Source: Rhizopus arrhizus (lineage: Eukaryota > Mucoromycota > Mucoromycetes > Mucorales > Rhizopodaceae). From it: a stretch of 64,000 nt of DNA. A program made the position numbers and the translations under genes. A model generated the notes under the pieces. It had not been told where the DNA came from and ran no database searches. It was given only the letters and a program-made list of their open reading frames with translations. Every line of letters starts with the position of its first letter. Position 1 is the first letter of the stretch. The stretch covers positions 1,984,001 to 2,048,000 of the forward strand of contig JAKZZE010000007.1 of the NCBI GenBank assembly GCA_024220505.1, given 5' to 3'. Of the stretch, positions 1 to 11,443 are shown piece by piece.

Positions 1-720
1 ATGTTCCAAACGTTCTCAATTTGGTTGAGATCAGACTTTTATGGAAGCCATATGTCAAAGATATCGATCCCAGTGATCTGTTTCCACAATTGTGCATAGG
101 ACAAGATATGGCACGAAGCATCACCCTCTTGAAAGATGTTGGCTCAAGATGTTGATATACCTGTCTTGATTTAATATGCTATCCACGACAACAAGGAGGC
201 CAACACTTTCAGCAGTAAATCATCCCCAAACCATTGCGGAATGAACTGCATACTTGGTTGTGGGGATTATATGTTGCGGAAGTTGTCTTTCTCCGTTCAT
301 TAGAAGGGCTTTTCTAAAGCTATCGTTATCAAAAAGACACAAGCAAGGTTCATCTGATCAAATAATCTTGTTCCGTTCCCTATCAACATTTCACAGTACC
401 TTTTTCTTCAAAGAAGTGCTCTTGAATATGCTATAAACATTTGGCCAATATCCCAGTTTGCAGACAAACAGGAATTTGACGCTTGATATTCCAATGCCGC
501 TATCCATCATGTCAATTGGATCAAAAGTCAGACTCATGTTGAAAAGAGAAATACTACTGCTGTTTTTCATATATCCAAAGAGGCATTGAAAGCTTATTTC
601 TTGCCAAAGGAGACATGTTACTTCATATCTAAGCACGGTAAAACAAGAATGGCAAAAAAGTAAACAATGTGTCAGTATCAGAAGGCTTACCTTCTGGTGA
701 AGTGTCTGAATCAAATGAAG
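1..720. other. Unrecognised decayed sequence
   Basis: Both strands carry short open patches with coding-like composition (for example + strand around 1-300 and 430-700), but every frame is broken by stops and no family was recognised. It may be the remnant of an old gene or transposon. From about 721 to 1534 the sequence is AT-rich and I see no gene. Confidence 0.3.
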
Positions 721-821
721 TAACTATTAAAAAAAATCATTGTTTATTTATAAAGTTCATTTGAGCTAGGGATATTTATTACATCTGCTCACCAGGACTA
801 GTTCAATATGGGGTAAAGTAA

Positions 822-905
822 TCTGAGGCTAAAAAATTCTTCGGGATTAAGGGTAAAAAAGGCCAATGGGATAGTATCTAGGACATGGCAACATCCTCAA
901 TGCTT
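822..905. repeat. Short repeat resembling the 3' flank of the Fanzor relic
   Basis: About 35 bp here (a 'ctaaaaaa' start, then a 'gggat-aagggtaaaaa' core) can be aligned with 8145-8180, just downstream of the broken Fanzor-like gene. Looser similarity continues for some tens of bases ('aatgggat', later 'ctaagag/tttaagag'). It may be the terminus of another decayed copy of the same element. Confidence 0.35.
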
Positions 906-1529
906 TAAGAGCCAATTTAGAAGGAGCGCAAAATAAATAAATAAAAAGCTATCCGCATATTTAGAGATGAATAAATAGCGTACCTTGAAAGTAAAACATG
1001 TATACACCAAGGAAAAGCTGCTAATGTAATAAGATATTTATCTGTATTTAAAGTAAGAAAAAAACAGCACACTCTCCAAGCAAGCAACTTTCTGAATACA
1101 TTTTTAAGGAATTATATCTTGATTTGCTTGAACTGGTTCATGACCTTAAAAGTGCCAAAAAAGCACAAAAGAAACAAGCTATAAATACACTAATATGTGG
1201 AACAAGTATGGTCAAGGATAACTCAAACGATGTAAGTAGTTCGGTTAGACTGCTCTGATGTTTTTGGACGACGAGCGTGATGATTACAATCAGCTTGTAT
1301 TAAATAAGCACAAGCAAAATAGGACGCATCTTTTGTATTAAAATAAATAATAGTTATTATTCATGATTCTAAATAAATTTACCAATGTTATTTTTAAATA
1401 GTTGGGACTATAAGCGTTCTTTTTTAATTTTTACTTTGTTTCAAATATATTTCAAGCTTCATTTTTTTCTATATTTTTAAATTGCAAGCTATTTTCGGTA
1501 CGTTTACAAAGAAAAGAAAAAAGCAATGT

Positions 1530-1763
1530 TTTTATCAGTGAAACAGGTTTTGACCAGAGCATGACGCATGTTTTGCTTGATCGAAGAAAGGAGCACCTGC
1601 TATAATCATAGTATCTGCCATTCGCAATATAAACTTTACTATCTTGAAGTGTATCTCATTCGTAGGTATCATTGACTTTGGTAAAAAGGATTTCATTCTA
1701 CCAAAAAAAGAGAAAAGTATTTGGAAATAAAAAAAGATTTCAGTAATATCGGTACGCTTTCTG

Positions 1764-1812
<49 letters not shown>

Positions 1813-2165
1813 AATTTACAAATATTGTTACGAATGCGTTAGACAAATACAATATGCAAGGGAATGTATCCAGTAGTAGAAAATACCAGCATACACCACT
1901 CGGAAAAGACAATTCAAACAATCACAAAAGGAGCCTACCAGTGCTTTTTTTATTCCTCCATACTCTTCTTTCCTCATTCCTTCAGAGAAAGGTTGGACTA
2001 AGATGAAATTAAATATTCGTCGCACTTCTTTGTCTCCTGATGATCCTCTGGTCAATAGAATTAAAGAGGTGGACAAAGCAATAAACTATGCGTAGCTGTC
2101 AAGGATAGATCCGACATATGCAGAGTTTTTCTAGACAAGATGTGAAAACAGAGAAACAAACCTGT
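1530..2165 (+). pseudogene. Decayed IS630-like (DDE_3) transposase, 3' half
   Basis: On the + strand a patch reading FISETGFDQSM (about 1537-1570) resembles the first catalytic motif of fungal IS630-like transposases (usually DETGF, here SETGF). From about 1920 a second patch reads PPYSSFLIPSEKGWTKMK and continues as an IS630 C-terminus, where the usual motif is PPYSPxLNPIE. Stops and a 45-base T run (1767-1811) separate the two. The first acidic residue and the surrounding frame are lost, so this is a dead fragment. Family assignment rests on motif similarity remembered from Mucorales transposases. Confidence 0.6.
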
Positions 2166-2696
2166 TTCTGTTTGTTTGTTTGTTTGTTTACTTTTTTCTT
2201 TTTCTTTAATAAATTCCATGTTACAATCTCATTCAACTTGTCTCAAATATTTTTTTTTTCTTTAAAAAATAAAGGCACAAATGGTTTTGAGGGAAAAAAA
2301 AGGGCGTCAGGCTAATTTTTGTCCAAAAAATCTTAAGCTTTCCTAAAAATCAATAGAGATTTCCAAATTTTATTTCAGCATCCAAATTCTATTTTCAATC
2401 ACTGCAGAAAGTGATGGAAAGCTGAAATTCATAAAAAAAAAAAAAAAGAAAGCTGAAATTGTCTTTTTTTAGAATCCAAAATCACTCACAAAATCCAATA
2501 CTGATTCAGAGTGCTTCTTTTTTTTTCTTCCTTTTTTTTTTGTTTAGGTTTTACCAGTACAGGAACATGTGATACAGTGTGCTTTGTGATGGATGTATTT
2601 GATTGGATAAAACGATATTTTTATTACACATAAGAATCGGGTGCTTTTTTTTTTTTTTTTTTTTTTTTTTTGTAGGACTTTCTTTTTTTTCTCTAA

Positions 2697-3269
2697 ATGA
2701 TTTCAACAGAATTCTCCAATCTTTCAAATAAATTACCTTTCAACAAAAAGGATATTTCCTGTCGAAGATTTACAGTTGATGAAAAGCACAACTGGACAAC
2801 GGATGAAAGTGGGGATGAATTAACAAGATTAAGAAAGGATCGTTTTATTGAATTAGCACAGGCAGCACTTGAACAAGCAAAAAGAGAAGAGGAAGAAAAA
2901 GGCTTAATACAAGAATTAATAGAGACATTATTAGAACATACAGGTGCACCTATGGTAGCTGATGTTATTTTGGAACAATTTCGGAGCCAGGATGTGATTG
3001 AAAGGTTAGCAGAAGACCATTTTATTCAACAAAAGAGGAGGACGAGCAGTAATACGATTGATTTATTACCAAATACATTAAAAGAACCAGATCAACAACA
3101 ACAAGAGACAACTAAATCTATAACAAATAATAGTAGTAGTATATTGATTATATCAGAATATTTATGGAGATTATTTCGGTTATTATTACTATCAAGTCTT
3201 GTCGGTTTAGTTTATCACTTTATGTGCGCTGATCCTATCACTTACCATCAATCTTTATTATCAAATTGA
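2697..3269 (+). CDS. Hypothetical protein with coiled-coil and C-terminal membrane anchor
   Basis: A 190-residue uninterrupted frame starts just after a T-rich tract. Residues about 40-75 are rich in E, K, A and Q (for example LEQAKREEEEKG) and should be helical or coiled. A Gln/Ser/Asn-rich linker follows at about 125-150. Near the C-terminus (about 155-175) there is one hydrophobic stretch, WRLFRLLLLSSLVGLVYHF, consistent with a tail anchor. I do not recognise the family. The gene is convergent with the phosphatase gene downstream. The upstream sequence contains a T-run followed by TAG, which could be a splice acceptor, so an extra 5' exon cannot be excluded. Confidence 0.6.
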   Translation: MISTEFSNLSNKLPFNKKDISCRRFTVDEKHNWTTDESGDELTRLRKDRFIELAQAALEQAKREEEEKGLIQELIETLLEHTGAPMVADVILEQFRSQDVIERLAEDHFIQQKRRTSSNTIDLLPNTLKEPDQQQQETTKSITNNSSSILIISEYLWRLFRLLLLSSLVGLVYHFMCADPITYHQSLLSN

Positions 3270-3733
3270 CTTGTTCAATAATAAATATTATTTTTATAAA
3301 CTGTACGGGTATGAATAGTTTGAATTTTTTTTTTCATTGGATGAATTCCTCTAATCATTCGTGTCTCTATCTACCCCACCTGAACATTCTTTCTACATAT
3401 TAAATTCTTTTATATTTTTTAGTTATAATTGTTTTAAAAAATCAAATAGGATAATTGAAAATATCATTACTGACTTTTACGTTTACTTTTTATTCCATTC
3501 ACAATGTATCAATCAATAAGGTGTATTGGACATATTGGTTAGTTTATATGCCAATTTACTTTTTGTTTAATTTATAATCTACACATAATGAATTAAACAT
3601 CATTTCTAATTTCCATAATTTACCTTTGATCTCAAGATATTTCTACAATTAAATCAGAGAAAATAATATCAAATAATGTTTTTATTCTTTTAATAATAAA
3701 AGCTAAAAAAAGATATTATTTATTATAATACAA
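3270..3733. other. Convergent intergenic region
   Basis: AT-rich 3' flanks of two converging genes. No open frame or RNA gene is recognisable. Several AATAAA-like signals occur on both strands and would fit polyadenylation of both neighbours. Confidence 0.5.
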
Positions 3734-5021
3734 TTATACAAAGTATTGGCCGCCTGTGCCACCCATTCTATTAGGACCATTATTTCTTGTTGGGATAAAA
3801 CGATCTTGATCAGGTACAGCATCAAATATTTTAAAGTGTGTTCCACTATCAGTTACCTGCATAATAGAAGCTACATTACCACATCGATAACAATAATTAG
3901 GTGCTGACCATACAGTCACTAATTCATCTTTTGGAAACATATACTTGTATCCTTCTTGCACTAATTGATGTGCTCTTGCAATTAATTTTAATCCATTAAT
4001 ATGATTAAACTACTTATAAGTACATCCTTTATATCTACTATCCATCCTTCATTTACCTCGCTAGTCACCTTGCTACCAAATAGCCAACCAGCTCCTCTTG
4101 GACTCACTGACCAAGTATCTATATCTTCTGGATCAGACCACATCAAATCACAGAACGATCCTTCATGTGGTATTTCTTGTAAGCGATGAATAGTTCTCAT
4201 TTGATCCAACGCTTTAATATCAGGAGATAATCCGCCATGAACACACAGGATAGATCCATCAATAATCTATCATGAATAAGTATCATTCATATCATTGACC
4301 ATAGGCACTTACTGCTGCTAGCGTCAAATAATCAAATACGGAACAGCAATACTTCCATACATTTGCATTCCCGTACTTTGTTTGGCATTCATCTATCCAT
4401 TCGTTTATTTTTCCTCACTTTTCACTCTTATTGTTCTATTTACCATAAAACCCATACACTTGTGTGATCTGTCTACTTTCATGATTTCCTCTTAACAACG
4501 TAATCTTGTCAGGATATCTACGTAGGCTCTCTTTAATAAATGCATATAAATATACCTAGTGCTTACTTTGCTTTCAAGACTAATAAAAGTGTAAATGTTT
4601 CTAAACTGAAATGACCACGATCGACGTAATCGCCCTATTTTCATCATCAGCATCTATTCACACAAACAATTTCTACTCTGTTTACCATAAAAATGTAGTT
4701 TGTGTCTTTCACATCCCCTCCTACGTTGAATAATTCCAACAAATCATAAAACTGGCCTATACTTGATGCAATCAATACCTTCTACTTCTTTCAATCTATT
4801 ATTTAATACCATGAATGTCACCACAGACAGTAACAGGTGAATGCACTGGTTGTATATTCGATTCTTCTAACAATAACTCTTTCACCTAATGTAACTAGCT
4901 TAGTCCCATCATAAAGTAAGATGTAGAAACGAGTTACCATCTCACACAACTTTTTGACATCTTGTTCTGGTAGATATTCACACCTTTTAACCTTTTCTAA
5001 CCACTCATCAGGATTGCCCAT
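3734..5021 (-). CDS. SIT4: PP2A-like Ser/Thr phosphatase catalytic subunit, SIT4/PP6 type
   Basis: A spliced gene of at least seven short exons reads through the whole PPP catalytic fold. In order, the motifs are: the N-terminus [25 protein letters not shown] (metal site 1, exon near 4810); GDYVDRG (near 4620); RGNHESR (near 4480); and [10 protein letters not shown] then [12 protein letters not shown] toward the end. Introns have clear GTA...TAG borders. The wording [20 protein letters not shown] and [17 protein letters not shown] is closer to Sit4/PP6 than to PP2A, PP4 or Ppg1. The family ends in TPYFL; here it ends in GGQYFV, preceded by a Gly/Asn-rich tail. Sit4-type enzymes act with SAP subunits in G1/S and TOR signalling. 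ATG at 5021 is the first in-frame methionine. Its 3' end faces the gene at 2697. Confidence 0.88.
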
Positions 5022-5191
5022 TCTTTATTGTAAAGAAGTATGCTTTTTTTGTATCTGCATCTTCTCTCCTGCCTTTCTCTCTCTCTCTCTCTTTCCCATT
5101 TTTTAATTCAATACCCGACAACCGACAAGTGTTGATTAGGATGGGGTAATAGGATTATGAGGTATTCTTTTTATTATCATTATTATCATTA

Positions 5192-6207
<1,016 letters not shown>

Positions 6208-6237
6208 AACAGAAGCGGAAGAGAAAAGGAAAGGAGA

Positions 6238-6239
<2 letters not shown>

Positions 6240-6284
<45 letters not shown>
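6240..6284. repeat. 45-bp poly(A) tract
   Basis: An uninterrupted A run lies in the 111-bp space between the PBS2-type stop codon and the YPT6 start. It is probably a nucleosome-excluding promoter or terminator element; similar tracts flank many genes in this window. Confidence 0.9.
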
Positions 6285-6286
<2 letters not shown>

Positions 6287-6318
6287 TTTTATTGATTTAT
6301 GAACGGAGATTGAACGAT

Positions 6319-7824
6319 TCAAGACAGTTGCTGTTGCTTTGATGCTTCAAATGCTTCTTGAGCCCATTTTGCCATAGCAACATCTACATCTTCATACTTT
6401 TTAATAAAAGGGTGCTCTAGTAGCTCTGCATAAGTAGGTCGCTTATTTGGATCCTTTTGAAGACAAGCTGCTACAAAATCACAGGCTTCAATAGAAAATG
6501 ACTCTGAAGGCAAGGAAGGCGGTTCGTCTTCAATAATGGCTTTCAATTGAGCAAACATATTGTCATATTTATAAGGATAGTGACCAACAGCAATTTCTAC
6601 AAGCGAAATGCCCAATGACCAAACATCGGATGAAACTGAATATGTATTTACTGCTTTGATACGCTCAGGCTAAACACATTTCTTAGTAACCATAGTAACA
6701 AACATACTTTTTCTACTTACAGCCATATAACTTTGACATCCAATGTTTGTCTTTGCCAAGGATTTTTCTAATTGTCCTGATACACCAAAATCACACAACT
6801 TTACTTGCCCCTGTTTGTTAGCAAGTACATTGGTCGGTTTAACGTCTATACTCTATTTTTAATATACAGATACCTTCTTATATTATTTTACCTCTATGAA
6901 TAATAGAAAGTTCATCCTTTAAGAATTTTAAGCCTTTCAATGTCTACAACAGAGTTATTACTTAGAATTCAACATGCATAAATACATATCTGTCTGTGTA
7001 TACTTTACTGAAGTAGCTATTTTCGCCAATACATCTTCAGGCACACCTTCACCATACAACTTATCAAGTGAACCAGCGTCCATATATTCCATACAATAAT
7101 ATACACAGGATTCAATGAAAAATGCACCATAGAATTCCACAATGTATTCTCCTGAACTTTTATGTAAAATGTCTAATTCCATTAATATTTGATGTAGCTT
7201 TGTTTCATCTAATTCTAAACGGATTTCCTATGAAAGGCTATGAATGACCCTTCTATTTGTTTTTAAGTCCTACCTTCATAGCCATGGTAACATTCGTAAT
7301 ACGGTGCTTTACTTTTTGCACTGTACCATATTGCCCTTTACCAAGCTCTTCTTGTAATATCAAGTCATCCATTTTTATTGTAAAACTATTCCCGTTGCTA
7401 AAATCAACACCATCCGCATGGATAATAGCTTTTCCCGAAAAATTGAGTTTACCAGAAGGATCACTAAGAAGACGTGAGCTACAATGAATACACTCTGATT
7501 GTTTTGATATATTTTACTATTGCTTTACACGTATTTTGAAAAATTAGCAAACGGTGTCTGTTCTTGTTTTGGCGCAATGCCTAATTGAGACAAGTTCAAA
7601 CTTGGTTTACCCATCCTTCCACCTGGTCGTACTCTTGGTCCTCCTGCGCTTTTACTTGACATGGGAGGTAAAGGAGAACGACCGTTGGGTTGTAAGGGTA
7701 TCGAACGACTCATTGGAGGTAAAACTGAGCGGCCTGGTATTCTTGGCGGCATAGGCCGAGGTGGCATAGACTTTGAGCCTTCTGGAATTAACGCTGGTGC
7801 TTCTGTATTCTTATCACTAGACAT
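6319..7824 (-). CDS. PBS2: MAP kinase kinase, PBS2/Wis1 type (HOG pathway)
   Basis: The first exon (7824 down to about 7530) encodes a Pro/Arg/Ser-rich N-terminal tail (repeated PPMS and PRMPPR motifs) such as docks SH3 or MAPK partners. After splicing, the kinase domain starts [17 protein letters not shown], continues NVTMAMKEIRLEL with the catalytic Lys, then has [13 protein letters not shown] and [19 protein letters not shown] and the activation loop [17 protein letters not shown] follow; its Ser and Thr in SLAKT match the phosphorylation sites of yeast Pbs2. The C-lobe ends with [12 protein letters not shown] and a short tail. At least five introns have GT-AG borders, for example GTAAAGC after the first exon. 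This kinase normally relays osmotic stress to the Hog1/Sty1 MAPK. Start: first ATG, 7824. Confidence 0.9.
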
Positions 7825-8395
7825 TTTTATCTAAAGCTAAATAGAAACAAAAAAAAAGGGGAGGGGAAAGAAAGTAATATAACAAACGCACTTTTTTTTT
7901 TTTTTTTTTTTTTTTTTTCATTGTTAAAATGACGTCAAGAAAATATATGAGCCAATTGTGAAATATTTCTCCATGCATAGATGAAGCTATTGTGTAACAT
8001 GAGCAATTTGAAGGTGTACGAAAAGGGTTACTGTACGATTAAACAGATTTTTATTTATAAATAATTAAACCTCTATTGGGCGTACGATTGTAATATTACA
8101 TCTTTTCCGCCCGAGGCAGTTCATAAAGGAAGGATAGTGATGACTAAAAAACCCTTTTGGGATCAAGGGTAAAAATGCTTTGGAAAAAGTGAATGGGATC
8201 AGGTGTAAAACATACTAGTGAGAAGGAAAAGAGGGTAGCCATTCTAAGAGTCTTTGCCCAAGGTGAGTGGGCGGAGTAGATGGGATCTTAGCGTGATATA
8301 GGTAATCGAGTTCATATAGGATTCTGCATATAGTTGGTCAGCGAATGGTCCACGAGAGTGTTGTGTTATGAGAGCGAGGTTTCTTGGTAGGTACA
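7825..8395. other. PBS2 5' flank and 3' flank of the Fanzor-like relic
   Basis: 7825-7920 is the presumed PBS2 promoter, with a T-run near 7892-7918. From about 8140 to 8395 lies the sequence following the broken Fanzor-like frame. In another frame, directly after its stop, a patch reading RWDLMYLPRNLALI is reminiscent of the last RuvC segment of TnpB/Fanzor proteins. That suggests an internal deletion, but the match is weak. Confidence 0.4.
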
Positions 8396-10163
8396 TCAAG
8401 TCCCACCTTCAGGGTCTACCAAGACACACTTGCCTTCAGTGCTCTTTAAGTCGGCTTGACCTAATCCTTCAATATGCTCTGTTTGATTACTGTCTACTTT
8501 CGTTTCAGTGTTGGGTTTAGGCGACTTTTTGCTTGTATCAGTATTTTGCTTTATTATGGCGACACCTACTCCATCTGTTTTGAGAATTCTTTGGAACCAC
8601 AAAGACTTTTGAAATCCTTGATGCTTGAACGCCTTTTTTTTTAGGTCTACGACGATACCCCATGTCTCAAACCTGCTTCCTGTTTTTGGATTCTTTTTGC
8701 TCTTGAGAACATGGTAATGGATTATTTTGCTATCCAACGTCATGTAGCAAGGAATAAAGGTGGCATGTAGCGGGAAACAAGCAAACTGTTTCGTCTGTTC
8801 AGCTTCAGACAATTCAGCAAGTCTGAAGAAGGTTTTAAAATGGCTTTTTGGACTAGCCATAACGCCATAGTAAATTGAGTTCTTTTGAAAAGCGTAGTCC
8901 TCTGTGTAGCTTGAGAGAAAACCATTTAATTGCGTTCTTGATTGGTCATTTAAAAGACCAACTTCTGGCATCTCTTTTTTTGCGATGGCAAGCTTCACCT
9001 GATTGCAAGGTCGATAAATCTTCTTTCGGAAAGCTTCTTTTATCGCTTTACTACTAGATTTGTTTGCTTGCATTTCTCCTCCGAGGCTCTCTGCTTTTTC
9101 CCTCTTTTTAAATAATTTGTTTATCAAACCACGCAGCTTGTTTTCAAAATGAGCTTTGATGTTATCATAGTAGGCCGTTTGGATCTTCGTACACTCGTAC
9201 AGGGCTATTTGCTGAGCATATGGTACGTTTTGGAGAGTATAACCAGCGTCTTCAAAATAAGCTTCTTTATATTTTGATATCAACCGCCTATAATTTTTTT
9301 GTCGTATCCTTCAGTCTTGTGCTATTTCCACTCTTTGAGAGAACAAGACTCGGAAAAACTTCAACAAAGAAATTTTTTGTCACAAAGTTGTTCAACGCAA
9401 AATTTTCATTTGCTGCCAGTTCTTGTAAATATATGTACTTTGTGAAGGCAAAGGTATGTATAACTAGTAAGTTGGTAGTGTGAACCAAATCATACAATGG
9501 GGTAAATCTGCTGATTTCCAAATATTTTTTACAGCCGTTTTAATTGTCATCACACGCTTGCTTATCTTCTTAGGGCCATCTTTAATATTACTTGCCTTGT
9601 CAATAGGCACAGGACAAAAACTTGTCTTGACAGAAGTTGCCGCTGACTTGAAAGCAGTTGGAACAGGTTTACTAGACTTGGGGGAAGTTAGACTTGTTTT
9701 AGAAGCAGTTGTGCTTGACTCCACCGCAGCAGAAGCTGATTTGATGATACGAAAAGCAGACTTGATTGATTCACCATAAAGAGTCTTTTGACGACAGGTG
9801 CATCAAAATCATCACTGCTATATTCAAGATCATAGTCATCAAGAGTGATCTTATTGAACATGATAGTTTCATCTGTTGTAGAGATACCAGTACTACTCGT
9901 AGTAGTAACTTCAGAATCTGTAGCTTTTCCTTTGCCTTTGAGCCTCTTTTGTGATTCACTCTGTGGAGTATTTTCCATACCTATGATGAGGTCTCATACG
10001 TTAGACTAGCTGTTTACCCACGTCAAGTTTGACAATGGAGCTTACTTTTTCTTTTTCTAGCTGTTACAACGGGTTGGAAGTCGTCGTCTGAGTTGTCTTC
10101 TACATATAGTTCAAACGAGTCTACAATAGTGTCAATTTTGTGGTCAGTGACATTTCGATCCAT
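8396..10163 (-). pseudogene. Decayed Fanzor-like (eukaryotic TnpB) gene, RuvC domain lost
   Basis: Reading on the minus strand, a first exon starts at 10163 (MDRNVTDHKID). An apparent intron has GTAAGC and CATAG borders near 10055 and 9980. A Ser/Thr/Lys-rich acidic N-terminus follows, then a body with TIKTAVKNIW, TTNLLVIHTFAFTKYIYLQE, AYYDNIKAHFENKLRGLINK and FQRILKTDGVGVAII, ending KCVLVDPEGGT. Such a body, with TDGV followed by a VDPG start of RuvC-I, is what I recall from Fanzor proteins of Mucoromycota. The frame is broken three times: near 9775, near 9510, and at a 7-A run near 9293. The protein stops where RuvC-I should continue, so the nuclease core is missing. What is seen is the frame decay and the motifs; family identity is from memory. 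Confidence 0.55.
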
Positions 10164-10344
10164 TATTAGATATGGAGCCTACCGTTTTCGCTCCTAGATG
10201 GCTTCATTTGATTTAAAGAGAATAAAGTATCCTTTTGCTTTCCTTTCATTTTCCAATGTGTTTTCACGAGTGAAATGTACGAACAAAAAGAAAAAGTGTC
10301 TCCAGAAATTGATTTAAATGTTGAAAAGAAATACCCCAGGCTTC

Positions 10345-10920
10345 TTTATTGAAATGAGCATGTTGTTTCTCAAGTAGTGGTTCATTTGAGATTTTGAAAT
10401 CTTCAAGTCCTCAAACTGCGATTTCAGAGAATCAATAATGTCATCAGCACAAAGTTGTGAGTCTTTTTATACTATTTGTTGAATGTGCTGCCCATGCTCA
10501 GTAGTCAGTGAATTGGATCGGCCGGGATTTCTTTGCAATTTTTTGTAAGCTACCTTTCCAGTTTCTTGATAATATTTCCACCAGCGCACAGCAGTACAAG
10601 GATTTATTCCAAGATTCCTTGCATGCAAATTCACTTTTCCTCTTCCCATAGGACCCTCGATCATTTCGGTTAATAAATATCTCTCTGATTTGGTAGTCGT
10701 AGTCATTGTAGACGCTGCTTTCTTGACCACTTTTATAGTCTTTTTTTGTTGAATCTTTTGCAGTAGTTTCTTTCTCTTCTGATTTGAGGCTCAAGTAGGG
10801 CTTTTGACTCGTTATGGTTTCAAGTATTACGTTTGGATCACTGATTTCGGTTAATACACCTTCCATCGGATCGAAGGCTCTCTCCATCCTTATTGTAGAC
10901 ATTATTGTGTTCGTCTTCAT
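10345..10920 (-). pseudogene. Truncated IS630-like transposase, N-terminal HTH part
   Basis: Two overlapping frames (10920-10498 and 10730-10467) join into a typical N-terminal half. It has a variable Ser/Thr-rich head, then a homeodomain-like HTH reading ARNLGINPCTAVRWWKYYQE. Next come SLTTEHGQHIQQIV, a stop, and DDIIDSLKSQFEDLKISKSQ before the similarity ends around 10345. The DDE catalytic part is absent. It lies on the same strand directly upstream of the Fanzor-like relic, so the relic or its deletion may mark where the transposase was cut. Confidence 0.6.
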
Positions 10921-11443
10921 AAAAAAAATGTATTTTTTGTCATTTTATTCAATTATTAAAGCGAAAGGAAAGAAATAAAGCTTTTACATCATAGCCGACA
11001 ATAATCTCTCAGTAACGCTAATTTGACAGCTCAAAAGGCAAAGTAAAATTTTAAGAACGACAGTCATTTGCTAGTAAACTGCCAATCGTTTCTCAGGTAG
11101 CGCCATTTATATTTAGGTAACCGCTATTTATTTTTTCAGAACGGACAAAATTTACCAGCCGCACTGTATAACAAAGCATTGAGGCAATCTCCAAAAGATG
11201 TAATCTCGAAGAGAAGATGCGCTGAGTTGTAGCTATTCTCAAAAAGCAATCTATACTTTCCCAAAAATTAGATTTTGGATATTTAAACAAATCTGTTCAA
11301 CGTTTCTCAATGTCTGCTGAAAATAAAATACAATAGTTTATTCATTGAAAAAAAAAAAAAAAAAACAAAACAAAAAAAAAAAACTTTTTTCATGCTACAA
11401 ATGATAAGTGGATGATGAATAATGTTATAAATGTATGGTATTT
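10921..11443. other. Intergenic, AT-rich
   Basis: The short minus-strand frame at 11093-11290 has no recognisable features. A-runs at 11347-11383 probably belong to the DBF4-like 3' flank. Nothing else is seen. Confidence 0.4.

Noticed and set aside
1535..1921. 128-codon minus-strand frame with poly-Lys
   Set aside because: The poly-Lys comes from the 45-base T run, and the plus strand carries the IS630-like motifs.
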